DNA from: Symsagittifera roscoffensis
Lineage: Eukaryota; Xenacoelomorpha; Acoela; Convolutidae
Reading direction: 5' to 3'
Assembly (NCBI RefSeq): GCF_963678635.1
Contig: NC_087065.1
Coordinates: forward strand, 50,848,452-50,912,451
DNA: 64,000 nt
Program-made: the position numbers and the translations under genes
The notes under the pieces: generated by a model
What the model was told of the DNA's origin: nothing
The model's input: only the letters and a program-made list of their open reading frames with translations
The model's database searches: none
Part shown: piece by piece, positions 20,340 through 32,861 of the stretch
Layout of the letters: the number at the start of each line of letters is the position of its first letter
Position numbering within the stretch: position 1 is the first letter of the stretch

Positions 20340-23300
20340 CAAGCGGCGAAAACGGATACTTTTCAAATTTATCAAACCTTTCAATTTATTTGTTGATAAA
20401 TACAACCGCGCAATAAAAATTTTGTAACTGATCAATCAAGCTCGCTACTCGATGGAATCTTGAACTATTTCAAGTTCGTTTTGATTGCAAGAACCCATTC
20501 GGTTTAATTTTGAAAAAAGCACTTCAAGTGACAAAACCCATAAAATATTCAGTTTGACTTGGCTGGCTTCTACCATTTGCAACAAGTTGCCGTTCTTCCA
20601 GTCAACTTTGCAAAAAGAAAACTTTGAAGGAGTTCATTCGATTGTTCTATTTGATTATTTGACATTGATAGGTTTAGGCTACATATTTGGAGCGACAGGG
20701 GGTGTACCACAAATTATTCGGTATGTTGATTTAATTGACAATAATTGCATTGATAGTGCATAAGTGCACAACAAAAAATGCTAGCAAATGGTACCATGAC
20801 TTTTGAAAAAACAAAATTTGATTCTTTTGTAGAAATATCTTTCGTATCACTGTTCAAAATTCTTGAGTTTTTTTCAGACCAAAATTTCTGGATATTGAAC
20901 CATATTTTAAACTTGTAAAATGCTACAATAAGTGAGTGTGCAAAAGTGTCGGAGAACACAATTTTTCCCAAGGCTTTTCTTTAATTTACAAATTTCGGAC
21001 GAAAACGAAACCACTTAAGAGCTCCCTGAATTTCAGGATAGACTCAGGTTATTCATTTTTTTGTTTAAGCAAATAAACTGAAAAAATGTGAATTATCAGA
21101 TAATTTGTTTTTTTTCGCTGAGAATTCCAAAAGAAAAAGGTGTTCTTTGAAACTTAGGTTGAATAATTTTTTTTGCGTGATTTTCATAACAAAAGCGACG
21201 CGGAACTTCGCAACAATTGCAATACAAAAAAACAATGCATTACAAGATAATGATAACGTATAGAAGTCCTGTTTTTGAAAAACTGAGCCGAATTTCTCCC
21301 AAAGAGCTTTTGAAAGGTTTTGTTGTTCTGAAAAAAATGTAAAATAACGAGAGGCCTGAGAAGCTTTTCACTGATCAGCGATGAATGCATTAATTTCAAA
21401 GCCTAACACTTTAAATGTTTCCCAGCTAAAAAAGCGATTAGCCGCGAAAGTAGGCCTGATACCTAATATTGTTCTTACGAGTGAACTCTAAAAGAAATTG
21501 AGCAGTGTTGTGGATTTTTCCCGCAACCATTTCCTTTCATTGAACTTTTGCCGGCAAAGCCACGTATGCCGAAAACATTTGTCTTAACTTGACTTTTTGT
21601 TTGAACTCTAAATGTCAGATTTACATTGATTGTTTTTTGAGAAAAATTTTAAAAAATGAAAAAAATTCGAAAGAGCGAAAACTTCAGAATGCAGTCGTTG
21701 TTCAGAACTTCAAAGAAATTTTAGGTTCGTTTTTGCAAGCCTTCAATCTTTTGCAGGAAATTATTTTTTCCACCCATGTTATCAAGGGGTGAAAACCGAA
21801 ATTTTACAATCTTTTTTTATTTCAAGTTCGTTTTGATTGCAAGAACCCATTCGCATAAATTTCAAAGAAGCACTTCAAGTGACAAAACCCACAAAATATT
21901 CAGTTTGACTTGATTGGCTTAAGGCATGTGCAACAAGTTGCCGTTCTTCCAGTCACTTTTTCAAGAAGAAAATTTGAGGTAGTTCCTTTTGTTTGCTCTA
22001 CTTGATATTGATAGCTTTAGGCCACATATTTGGAGTGACAGAGTGGTGTAACACAATTTATTTGGTTACTCGACTTAAATCACAATAATTGCATTTCTAG
22101 TTCATAAGTGCACAACCAACAAAATTTGCTAACAATTGAAAACATGACTCTTAATTTTATTTGGTGAAAAGTTGCTCACGTATCACACACTCAGGAAACA
22201 ACAAAGAATTATTGCTGAAAAATTGATTTAAATTAATTGCCATTGCCTTTAAACTGAATTAAATTAATTGATTTAATTATAAAATTTAAAAAAAATTGCT
22301 TCGTAAAAACCAGAAGAAAGTAATTTCAAGTATTTCACGTGAAAAAACTGGAAAAGTTGATTTGTCGGACAAAACAGCTACAAAGACAAAATTTTTATGC
22401 GATATAAACTTTCATCAAAATCACTTCAGAATACTTCAAAAAAAAACAAGATTTTGATACGATGTTGTTGAGCTTAGAAGCCCTTCACTTTTTTTATTTT
22501 CTAATTTTGGTTCCTGAAATACTTTAATTTCAGCTTCTCTGTCGGGAATTTTTTCTACAAAATAAAAATATGGATTGGGATATTAGAGAAAGAACCTTTT
22601 AGGCATTTATGAAAGGCACAAAAAAAATATGAGTCGTGGAATAAAAATGATACCTCGTTTGTGAGTGTTTTAAGCGTTAGTTTCAACGCTTAGGTCATGA
22701 GCTTATATCATGGTGGATTGAAAGCCATCATGTATCAGGTTAAAAAGAACCGCAACTAATTCCTTTTTTCGCAAAACTTATGAAAGCAAAAACACTGCTC
22801 AAAAAAACTGTGCCAATTTTTGAGCATAGCAGCTTCCAAAATATTGACTGTGCAAAACGCACAAAAAAGTACCGTGGTTGTGCAGATGGCAGGAAGGTTA
22901 TGTCGACATTAACTTTCAAAACAAAAGTTCTAACTTGAAAAAACAAAATTTGATTCATTTGTTGAATTATCTTTCGTATCACCCTTCAAAACTCTCGAAA
23001 TTTTTCAGATCAAATTTTTGGACCTTGAATCATTTTTTTAAATTTAGAACAGCTACATTAAGTGAGTTTGCAAAAGTGTCAGAGAACACAAAAGCTCTAA
23101 AGGCTTTTCTTTAATTTACAAATTTCAGAGAAAAACAAAAGCACTAAAGATCTCTCTGAGTTTCAGGACAAACGCAGCTTACACATTTTTCATTTTTCAA
23201 AGAGAAGCTCAAAGGCCGGTTCCTGTTTGATACTTTTTCAGAAAAAGTTTTTACTGATCAGCGATGAATGCAACATTTTCAAAGCATAAAATCAAAATTG

Positions 23301-26300
23301 TTTTTCTGCTAAAGAAGCGATTAGCCGCTAGTGTAGGCGTGATACCTAATATTGTTCTTACGGATGGACTCTAAAAGAAATTGGGCAGTGTTGTGGTTTT
23401 ATCACGCAACCTATTCTTTTGAGTGAAATTGTTCCTGCAAAGCCACATATGCCGAAAACATTTTTTCTGGCGTGTATTTTTCTTTGAATTCTGAATGCCA
23501 GATTTACAATGATTGTTTTTTGAAAAAATAAAAAAATAGAAAAATTTTGAAAGAGCAAAAATTCCAGCCTGAGGTCTTTTTTAAATATTAAAACATTAAA
23601 CTTTCAGGTTAGGTTTTGCAAGCCTTCAAATTTTTGCAGGAATTTATGTTTTTTCCACCCAGGTTATCGGGGGTGAAAACTGAAAATTTACGATCTTTTA
23701 TATTTCAAGTTTGTTTTGATTGCAAGAACCCATTCGACATAATTTTCAAAGAATTAGTTCAAGTAACAAAATCCATAAAATATTCAGTTTGAACTGATTA
23801 GCTTGTAGCATTTGCAACAACTTGCCGTTCTTCCAGTCAATTTTTCAAGAAGAAAATATGAAGTAGTTCCTTTTGTTTGTTCTTTTTGATTTTGATGGGT
23901 TTAATCCACACATTTGGACTGTTAGAGTGGTGTATCACAAACTATTTGGTAACTCGACTTAAATAAAAAAAAATGCCTTCTTAGGGCATAAGTCAAATTT
24001 TTGAAAAATCAAGCTGAATTTCTCCAGTAGAGCTTTCGAATGGATTTTATTTTCTTCGAAAATTGTAATTTAAAGAGAGGCCTGAGAAGCTCAAATGCCG
24101 GTTACTGTTTGATATTTTTTTCAGAAAAAATTTTCACTGATCAGCGATGGATGCAATACTTTCAAAGCCTAAATTCATAATTGTTTTTCTGCTAAAGAAG
24201 TGATTAGCCGCTAATGTAGGCGTGATACCTAATATTGTTCTTACGGATGGACTCTAAAAGAAAATGGGCAGTGTTGTGGTTTTATCACGCAACCTATTCT
24301 TTTGAGTGAAATTGTTCCTGCAAAGCCACATATGCCGAAAACATTTCTTCTGGCGTGTATTTTTCTTTGAATTCTGAATGCCAGATTTACAATGATTGTT
24401 TTTTGAAAAAATAAAAAAAATGGAAAAATTTTGAAACAGCTAAAATTCCAGCCTGAGGACGTTTTTCAAAACATTTAACTTTCAGGTTAGGTTTTGCAAG
24501 CCTTTAAACTTTTGCAGGAATTTATTTTTATTTTTTCCACCCAGGTTATCAGAGGGTGAAAACTGAAATTTTACAATATTTTTTTACTTCAAGTTCGTTT
24601 TGATTGCAAGAACTCATTCGAAATAATTTTCGAAGAATTACTTCAAGTGACAAAACCCATAAAATATTCAGTTTGAACTGATTAGCTTGTAGCATTTGCA
24701 ACAACTTGCCGTTCTTCCAGTCAACTTTTCAAGAAAAAAATTTCAAACAGTTCCTTTTGTTTGTTCTTTTTGATATTGATAGGCTTAATCCACACATTTG
24801 AAGTGTTAGAGTGGTGTATCACAAACTATTTGGTAACTCGACTTTTTTTTAAAAAAAATGCCCTCATAGGCCATAAGTCAAACTTTTGAAAAATTAAGCT
24901 GAATTTCTCCAGTAGAGCTTTCGAAGGGATTTTATTTTCTTCGAAAATTATAATTTAAAGAGAGGCCTGAGAAGCTCAAAGGCCGGTTACTGTTTGATAT
25001 TTTTTCGGAAAAAAATTTCTTTGATCAGCGATGGATGCAATAATTTCAAAGCCTAAATTCATAATTGTTTCTCTGCTAAAGAAGTGATTAGCCGCTAATG
25101 AGACCTAATATTGTTCTTACGGATAAACTCTAAAAGAAATTGGGCAGTGTTGTGGTTTTTTCACGCAACCTATTCTTTTGAGTGAAATTGTTCCTGCTAA
25201 GCCACATATACCGAAAACGTTTCTCATGACCTGTATTTTTGTTTGAAGTCTGAACGTCAGATTTACATTGATTGTTTTTTGAAAAAAAAACAAAAAATGG
25301 AAAAATTTTGAAACAGCAAAAATTCCAGGTTAGGTTTTGCAAGCGTTCAAACTTTTGCAGGAATATATGTTTTTCCACCCAGGTTATCAGGGGGTGAAAA
25401 TTGAAATTTTACAATCTTTTTTTATTTCAAGTTCGTTTTGATTGCAAGAACCCATTCGACATAATTTTCGAAGAATTACTTCAGGTGAAAAAACCCATAA
25501 AACATTCAGTTTGAATTGATTAGCTTGTAGCATTTGCAAAAACTTGCCGTTCTTCCAGTCAACTTTTCAAGAAGAAAATTTGAAGTAGTTCCTTTTGTTT
25601 GTTCTTTTTGATATTGATAGACTTAATCCACACATTTGGAGTGTTAGAGTGATGTATCATAAACTTTTTGGTAACACGACTTAAGTCACAAAAAATGCCT
25701 TTTTAGGGCATAAGTGCACAACTAAAATATGCTAACAATTGGAAACATGACTTTAATCCATGTAAATTTATTCGGTGAAAAGTTGCTCACGTATTATTTC
25801 ACGATAGTATTTCAAAAAATTGAAAAAAATGATTTATCTGACAAAACCGCTGCAATGACAAAAAATTTAAGCGAGAAAACGTTGTCATTAAAAACCTTTT
25901 TGTTTAAGCAACTGCAATGAAAAATTGTCAAAAAATAAGACAAATTGTTTTTTTCGCAACAATTGCAATAGAAACATAAGCATTGCGTTACAAAATAACG
26001 ATAAAGTAAAGAAGTCAAGTTTTTAAAAAACTAAGCTGAATTATTTAAGTAACACAAATTATTTGGTGACTCGGCTTAAATCACAATAATTTCTTTTCTA
26101 GTTCATAACTGCACAACCATCAAAATTTGCTAACAATTGAAAACATGACTTTTGATATATAATCCATATAATTTTGTTTGGTGAAAGTTTGCTCACGTAT
26201 CACACACCCAGAAAACAACAAAGCATCATTGCTGAAAAATTGATTTAAATTAATTGCCATTGCTTAATTATAATTTTAAAAAAATTGGTTTGTAAAAAAC

Positions 26301-28033
26301 AGAAGATAGTAATTTCAATTATTTCAGGTGAAAAAACTGGAAAAGTTTTATGAAGAAGCGCATCATATTTCCCTATTTCGTAAAACATATGAAAACACAA
26401 ACATTGCTCAAAAATAAACTGTGGCAATTTTTGAGCATAGCAGCTATAATACATTGGCTGTGCAAAAAGCACAAAAAACCGTGTTTGTGCAGATAGCACG
26501 AAGAGTATGTCGACAATATTTTTCAAAACAAAAGTTCTTATTTGAAAAACAAAACTTGATTCATTTGTTGAATTATTTTTTGTAACATTCTTCAAAATTC
26601 TCGAAATTTTTCAGACCAAACTTTTGGACATTGAATCATTTTTTAAACTTTAAAACAGCTATATTTAGTGAAATTGCAAAAGTGTCGGAGAACACAAAAA
26701 CTCTCAAAGTCTTTTTTAATTTACAAATTTCGGAGAAAAACAAAACCACTCAAGAGCTCTCTGAGTTTCAGGAGAAACTCAATTTACAAATTTTTGTTTA
26801 AATAACCGAAAAGAAGAAATGTGAAAAAAAATTAGATGATTTGATTTTTTTCCGCTGAGAATTCCAAGAATGTGTTTTTTGAAACGCAAGCCAAACAAAT
26901 TTCTTTGCATGATTTTCAAAACAGAAGCAGCGCAGAGCTTCGCAGAAACTGCGATACAAATGAAAATCTTGCATTATAATATTTTGATAAAGTATCGAAG
27001 TCATGTTTGTGAAAAAAACTAAACTGAAAAACTGCAGCAGAGATTTTAAATGGTTTTTGTTTTCTCCGAAACTTGTAATTTAAAGAGAAACCTGAGAAGC
27101 TCATGGGCCGGTTACTGTTTGATAGTTTATTGAAAAACTTTTCTGTGATCAGCAATGAATGAAATAATTTCAAAGCCTAAAATCATAACTATTTTTCTGC
27201 TAAAAAAACGATTAGCCGCTAATGTAGGCGCAATACCTATTATTGTTCTTACGGATGAACTCTAAACGAAACTGGGCAGTGTTGTGGTTTTTTCACGCAA
27301 CCTATTCTCTTGAGTGAAATTGTTCCTACGAAGCCGCATATACCGAAAACGTTTCTCATGACCTGTATTTTTGTTTGAATTCTGAATGTCAGATTTACAT
27401 TGATTGTTTTTTGAAAAATTACAAAAAATTTTGAAACAGCAAAAAATCCAGACTGATGAAGTTTTTAAAACATTTATCTTTCAGGTTAGGTTTTGCAAGC
27501 CCTCAAACTTTTGCAGGAATTTATTTTTTCCACCCAGGTTCTCAGGGGTGAAAACTGAAATTTTACAATCTTTTTTTTTTATTTCAAGTTCGTTTTGATT
27601 GCAAAAACTCATTCGACGTAATTTTCGAAGAATCACTTCAAGTGAAAAAACCCATGATAAAATCAGTTTGAATTGATTGGCTTGTAGCATTTGCAACAAC
27701 TTGCCGTTCTTTCAGTCAACTGTTTAAGAAGAAAATATGAAGTAGTTCCTTTTGTTTGTTCTTTTTGATTTTGATGGGTTTAATCCACACATTTGGAGTG
27801 TTAGAGTGGTGTATCACAAACTATTTGGTAACTCAACTTAAATCACAAAAAATGCCTTCATAGGGCATAAGTGCACAACCAAAATATGCTAACAATTGGA
27901 AACATGACTTTGATCCATGTAAAATTATTCGGTGAAAAATTGCTCACGTAAAATTTCACGATAGTATTTCACGTAGGAGTTGAATGATTTCACGTAAAAA
28001 ATTGAAAAAAATGATTTATCTGACAAAACAGCT
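20340..28033 (+). repeat. Complex tandem array, left part
   Basis: Units are recognised by ordered landmarks: 'gattagccgctaatgtaggcg', '(g)gcagtgttgtgg', 'cagatttacattgattgttt', 'tttgcaggaatttat', 'ttcaagttcgttttgattgc', 'cttgccgttcttccagtca', a 'gtgttagagtggtgtatcac' phrase, then 'gggcataagtgcacaac'. The gcagtgttgtgg landmark falls at about 21502, 23385, 24268, 25143 and 27275. Units are therefore about 1.9, 0.88, 0.88 and 2.1 kb, the shorter ones lacking the segment carrying 'tcatgagcttatatcatggtgg' and 'tgtgcagatagcacgaa'. All units point the same way. No intact gene is encoded; repeated short open frames are by-products of unit similarity. Confidence 0.92.
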
Positions 28034-28181
28034 AAATTTATGGGAAAAAAAAACGCACGTGCAATATAGTTGATGTTTTTGCCTTTTGATTTCTACATTT
28101 TGAAAGAGAAAAATCTAATTTTTTTTTCAAGTATACCTACGGGTGAAGGCTTTTTTGCCCCCCATTGAGTAAAACCAAGTC

Positions 28182-29426
28182 ATGAGTCAACAACAACTGA
28201 CGGAATCTCAGCTACCAATTACTCATGAAGTGCTGATTGAAATGGAGACAAATTTCAGAAATGCGCTAACAGCAAACAAATCGACGACACAAACAAAACA
28301 AATCCAAATAATCAAAATCATCCCCCCATTCTCGAGAGAAATTGTAAGGTCAGCTGAAAATCTGGCTCAGGCATATCGAAGTTGTGCTTCCGATATAGTT
28401 AAACAATTCCCCACAACAATGCAACAGAAGATGACAATCTCAAAAACAATAACCGTGACGAAAGATGACCGCAAACTTCATACACTGACAGTTATTGCTC
28501 CCCCCGAAGCAGAGCAATTCATAACTAGCATCAAAAGCGAAGGAATCATTCTTCTTAACAGGACGGTATTTCCCATGGGATGCTTTCCAAGGTCTCATAG
28601 ACCCAAGAACATTTACCCTAAACTAGCAAAAATCAAATTGTCGAACTTGCCTTATGTATGCAACGATATCGAAGCGAAATTAATTCTCCAATTGCCAGAA
28701 GACATAATTCATAGCCCCATATTCCAACGTGAGACCTGTATCGTAACTGAACCGGGTCAGTATGTTTACACAGGAAGAGCAATTTTAGAAGTTAAAATAC
28801 AAAACGAAGAACAAGAGAAAAAGCTGAAGGACTGGTCTTAGAAATCGAGAATGGATGGCTTCAAAATGTGGGAAGGTGTAGAAATCTCGTTTCACATACC
28901 TTCACTACATGAATGTCAAAAATGCAAGATGTCTGGACGCCAAGAAAAAGGTCATCACGATGATTGGTGTAACATAGGGAACCAAATAACCAAAAATCCA
29001 AATAATCACTACCCACAAAAACCAAGCTCCAATAATGCCAGCGACGAGAAAAACGATGACGAAACAACAATCGATAAGTTTTGTGATGGTACCGAAAATG
29101 AAGAAGATAAGAATGTTGAAGCACCACCATCTGGAGTTTTGATTGATGAATCTAAAACAAACAGTGCAGCTACTCCAAGCGAAGAAAAACAAAAGGATGA
29201 GGTTCTCAACAATCAGGTCGTAGATTTTCATTCTTACTCTGCAAAAGAAAAAACAGACAAACTAAATATCGAAAATAACAAACGAAAATGTTCCTCTGAC
29301 GGAAGAATGCTTACAAAAAGAGAGCGTGAAACTTCACCAACCTCTTGGTCAGTTTTAACACGGAAGAAAGAGCCAAAAATGAAATCTAAAAATAACGGAG
29401 AAGACTTGGTTGGAGGGAAGTTTTAG
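28182..29426 (+). pseudogene. LINE ORF1 (RNA-binding protein) interrupted by one in-frame stop
   Basis: ORF1 proteins of LINEs coat the element RNA. From the ATG at 28182 the frame runs 219 codons to a TAG at 28839-28841. The same frame is then open for about 194 more codons to the TAG at 29424, so the first stop looks like a nonsense mutation rather than a real terminus. Before the stop, a region from about residue 145 (KIKLSNLPYVCNDIEAKL...GRAILEVKI) looks like an RRM-type fold as in Tx1-like ORF1s. After the stop comes a zinc-knuckle-like motif starting at 28914 (CQKC-9 residues-H-4 residues-C), then a hydrophilic Lys/Asn/Glu-rich tail. The stop falls between the two RNA-binding parts, so a truncated product would lack the knuckle. 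Confidence 0.75.
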
Positions 29427-29436
29427 CAAAATTTTT

Positions 29437-32400
29437 ATGTGCGAAAAACCAGACATTTTTTCCGCTAATATTTTTAGCATAGGAAATCCAGCTAAGTTAC
29501 ACTCACTTATCAAAAAATGCCAAGTTTTAAAAAAATCACCCAGTTTCATTTTGTGCATTCAGGAAGCAAAAATTTCGAAACTTACAAATATACATTTGAG
29601 TTTACTGGATAAATATAATGTTTTATTCGATTTCATACCGGGCTCAAATAATTCTGGTGGTTTCTTAACGTTATGGTCATCAAACTTGAGTCCTGCTAAA
29701 AGAATTGCTTCAAGTACAGGTTTTCAATTGTTAAAGTTTGTCAAACTTGATTGGTTTGTTATCAACGTTTATGCGAACCCAATTTCATTCCGAGCAACTT
29801 TGAATTCCCTGAAATTAAGCATCAGATTTTTACCTAACAAATCGAAAATTATCATGATGGGTGACTTTAATGCGCTGAGTTATGATAATATTAACAGTTC
29901 TTCAATACTTAAGTTAAATGATGCACTTATCAAACGATTTACCCAACTCAAAGAACAAATTCTTGACTGTTTTGGTTTTGTTGATTTTGCACTTAAGAAT
30001 GATTTTTGTGATTATACACATTATGACAAACAACATAAAACTTTTGCACGCATAGATTATGTCTTCATAAAATTCGAAACAGAGTATGATTCTATGCAAA
30101 GCATTCAAATATCAATATCTGATCATTTGCTCTTACACGTTTTTGTTAAGCCATCTAACTTGTATCAGCGCGGCCCTAGTTACTGAAAATTAAATGAAGA
30201 AATTTTAAACAACAACGCCAGCTTAATTCGTGAAGACCTAAAAAATTTTTACGAAAATGAATCACCAAGTAGTTACGAAAACTTTAAGCACAATTTTCGT
30301 GACCTTCTGAAGTTTATTCAAGAGAACAAAAAGCGTGTAGATCAGAAAGAACTTAATTTATTGAAGTATCACGAAAATGTTCTCAGAGATTGCATTCACA
30401 GCGGAAAAGGTCCAAACCCTAATTTGATTGAAAAATATCATTTGGTGCTGGAACATCTTCAAAAAGTTTCCAAGGAAAAAGATTTTTCAGATTATCGAAA
30501 AATTCAGAAAACACTCAGCTATACATTCGAGGGTGTTCCCAAATTTTGTAGTCAATGGACATCAAAGAACACAATTAATTCAATCAAGAGAATTCAAGTG
30601 GATCAGAACGTTTATCATACGGATGAAGATATTCTTAATCAATTTCGAAAGTATTTTTCAAATATTTTTTCAAATAGTTCTACAACAGACTCCGATCAAC
30701 TACTAAAGACATTTTTATCAAAAAATAAACTCGAAAAAAATGAGAATGATGGCTATAATTACTTTACAGAAGATGAAATTCACTTGGCTATAAACAAACT
30801 GAATTTGAAAAGTTCGCCTGGACCAGACGGCCATACTTCTAAACTATACAAGACTTTCACGGATGAGTTTTGTTCGATTTTAGCTAAAGTTTTTAATCAT
30901 TTCGTTCATGGTGGAAAACTTCCAAACAGCTTTTATTTAGCAATAATCAAACTGATCCCGAAATCTGAAAATGCCATAGCAGTACAAGATTTTCGCCCCA
31001 TCAGCCTTATGAATACTGATGCGAAAATCTTTGCCCATGTAGTCTGTAATCGAATTAAAAATGACCTTTGCAAAGTTGTAAAAAACCATCAGCACGCGTA
31101 TTTGCCTGGAAGACAAATGCACACAGCAATACGAAAATTGAAAAAAGCGATTACTCCAGAACGATTGGCTACCCGAGGTTCATGTGCTGTAAAATTAGAC
31201 TTTTCTAAAGCATTTGACAGAGTTGACAGATCACTTCTCATCAAAATTTTGAAAAGGTTAAACCTTGATGAGCTTTCAGTTAGAGCTATTGAAACTTTGT
31301 ATTTAGACTCAAAAGCAGTAATTGAGATAAATGGCTTTTTATCAGCCAGCTTCAAAATTTATCGCGGTGTGAGACAAGGTTGCCCTCTTTCCGCTTTTTT
31401 ATTCATAGTTTTTATCGAACCCCTTCTTCAAGCAATTGAATCTACAGAAGCAATTGAAGGTTTCGGGATATTGTGCCCCAAACTAGTTTCATATGCAGAC
31501 GACATAACTTGCCTTATCAAAATCCGATGTATTGACAGGTTGTTTCGCTTAATCGATACATTTTGCAAACAAACTCAAATGATGATTAACATAAGTAAAA
31601 GCGAAGTGCTTTCCATTCCTGATTTATCACCCTATAAAACAGTCAAGGAAACAAAAATACTTGGTGTCTTGTTTTACACTTCCCAAAAAATTGAAAATAT
31701 TGAACTATTGTTGAGTTCACAAATTCAAAAACATCGCGGGTTAATTTCACTTAGTAAATCTTTGAGGGCCAAATCATTAACACTGTCAGTTTATGTTCTC
31801 CCTAAGTTTTTTCATTTGGCTCGTCATACTACAGTTAACTTGGATACTGTTAGTAAATGCCAAGAATTATTAAATACAGAATTGAAAAAAACAAGCAGAC
31901 TCGACATAAGAAAAGAAGTTTTATATCACCCCATCTTAGATGGTGGGATAGGCTTACCATGCCTACAACTTAAACTTTTTAGTATGAAAATTATCGATTT
32001 CTTTGCTTCTGATATGTCAGATCATAATAGTTTATTACCAACAGATTCAATTTTACCGAAAGAAATCGAAAATTTGTTGAGAAATACGAATATCTCTATT
32101 GAAAAAAGTTCAAGTGATTTTGCAATATTTTCAAACAGTACCAATAGCCGTTTAATTATAACAATACAGACAAAATCGCGAGATGTTTATTATTTCTGCT
32201 TACAAAACTGTAGTTTTCATCGAGCTGCGATTTTCCGCTTGGGTTTTGCAGCAAACCGTTACCTCTGTTCAGAAGAAGAATTGATTAAATTTACAGGCAA
32301 AGTTTGGAAAAATTCAATGCTTGATGTATGGGAAAAAAACTTTCTTTATAAAATTGCATACGCTGTTTTTAAAGATCGAGAAAAGCGGTGGTTTTTATTT

Positions 32401-32676
32401 CTCGAGAATGCCCCCGAATGTTTCTATTGTAATTTAGAATGCGAAACATTCGAACACCTAATTTTCAGTTGTCCCTCGCTACAACCTTCAAGAAACATAT
32501 TACAGATTAACAATTGGCGTGACGTTTTTGTATCAACCAACATTGCAAGACTTAAGTATGTTGTTTCGGTTATTCGTGGTGCATATTCAAAATCATCGAC
32601 GTCATGGAAAATCAACTTGCAAACATTTGTGTCATGGGAAGTATGGAAGATGAGAAATACAAACTGCTCCTTCTGA
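29437..32676 (+). pseudogene. LINE ORF2: AP-endonuclease and reverse transcriptase, one in-frame stop
   Basis: ORF2 nicks target DNA and reverse-transcribes the element in place. The first ATG (29437) lies 10 bases after the ORF1 stop, in another frame. Endonuclease landmarks: IQEAK (catalytic Glu), GDFNA at residue 142, RIDYVF and SDHLLL. A TGA at 30184-30186 (codon 250) interrupts the frame right after the endonuclease; the same frame then stays open to 32676. Reverse transcriptase landmarks: KSSPGPDGH, DFRPISLMNTDAKIFA, LDFSKAFD (motif A, Asp588), RGVRQGCPLSAFLF (motif B), SYADD (motif C, Tyr686) and KILGVLF. A C-terminal zinc knuckle CX2CX8HX4C starts at Cys995. About 1080 codons with the stop, normal for L1/Tx1-type ORF2. 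All catalytic residues are intact; only the stop makes this copy defective. Confidence 0.9.
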
Positions 32677-32824
32677 TATAAACTATAAGGAAATGTAAGA
32701 CTTCAGCAACAAACCAGGATACCCGGTATCCGGTAAAAGTAATGTCAATTGAACAAATATGATGTTATTTGTTGTACATATTGATTATGAAACTCTTAAC
32801 TAAACAAATTTAATTTACAATTTG

Positions 32825-32856
<32 letters not shown>
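32677..32856 (+). other. LINE 3' UTR and poly(A) tail
   Basis: A 148-base AT-rich 3' UTR with no AATAAA immediately upstream of the tail, ending in an uninterrupted run of 32 A. The homogeneous tail suggests either a young insertion or a copy not yet eroded. Confidence 0.85.
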
Positions 32857-32857
<1 letters not shown>

Positions 32858-32861
32858 AGCT

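Larger units (their letters stand above)
28034..32856 (+). mobile_element. Full-length non-LTR retrotransposon (LINE) inserted in the array
   Basis: A 4.8 kb element with about 148 bases of 5' UTR, ORF1, ORF2 (endonuclease plus reverse transcriptase), a 3' UTR of about 148 bases and a 32-base poly(A) tail (32825-32856). AAAACAGCT lies immediately before it (28025-28033) and again after the tail (32853-32861; the first As are indistinguishable from the tail), giving a target-site duplication of at least CAGCT. The array copy at about 40636-40646 shows the unoccupied site (aaaacagctacaaagac). Layout (ORF1 with CCHC, APE endonuclease, no RNase H, C-terminal CCHC in ORF2) fits the L1/Tx1 side of the LINE tree; exact clade needs a phylogeny. 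Confidence 0.92.
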
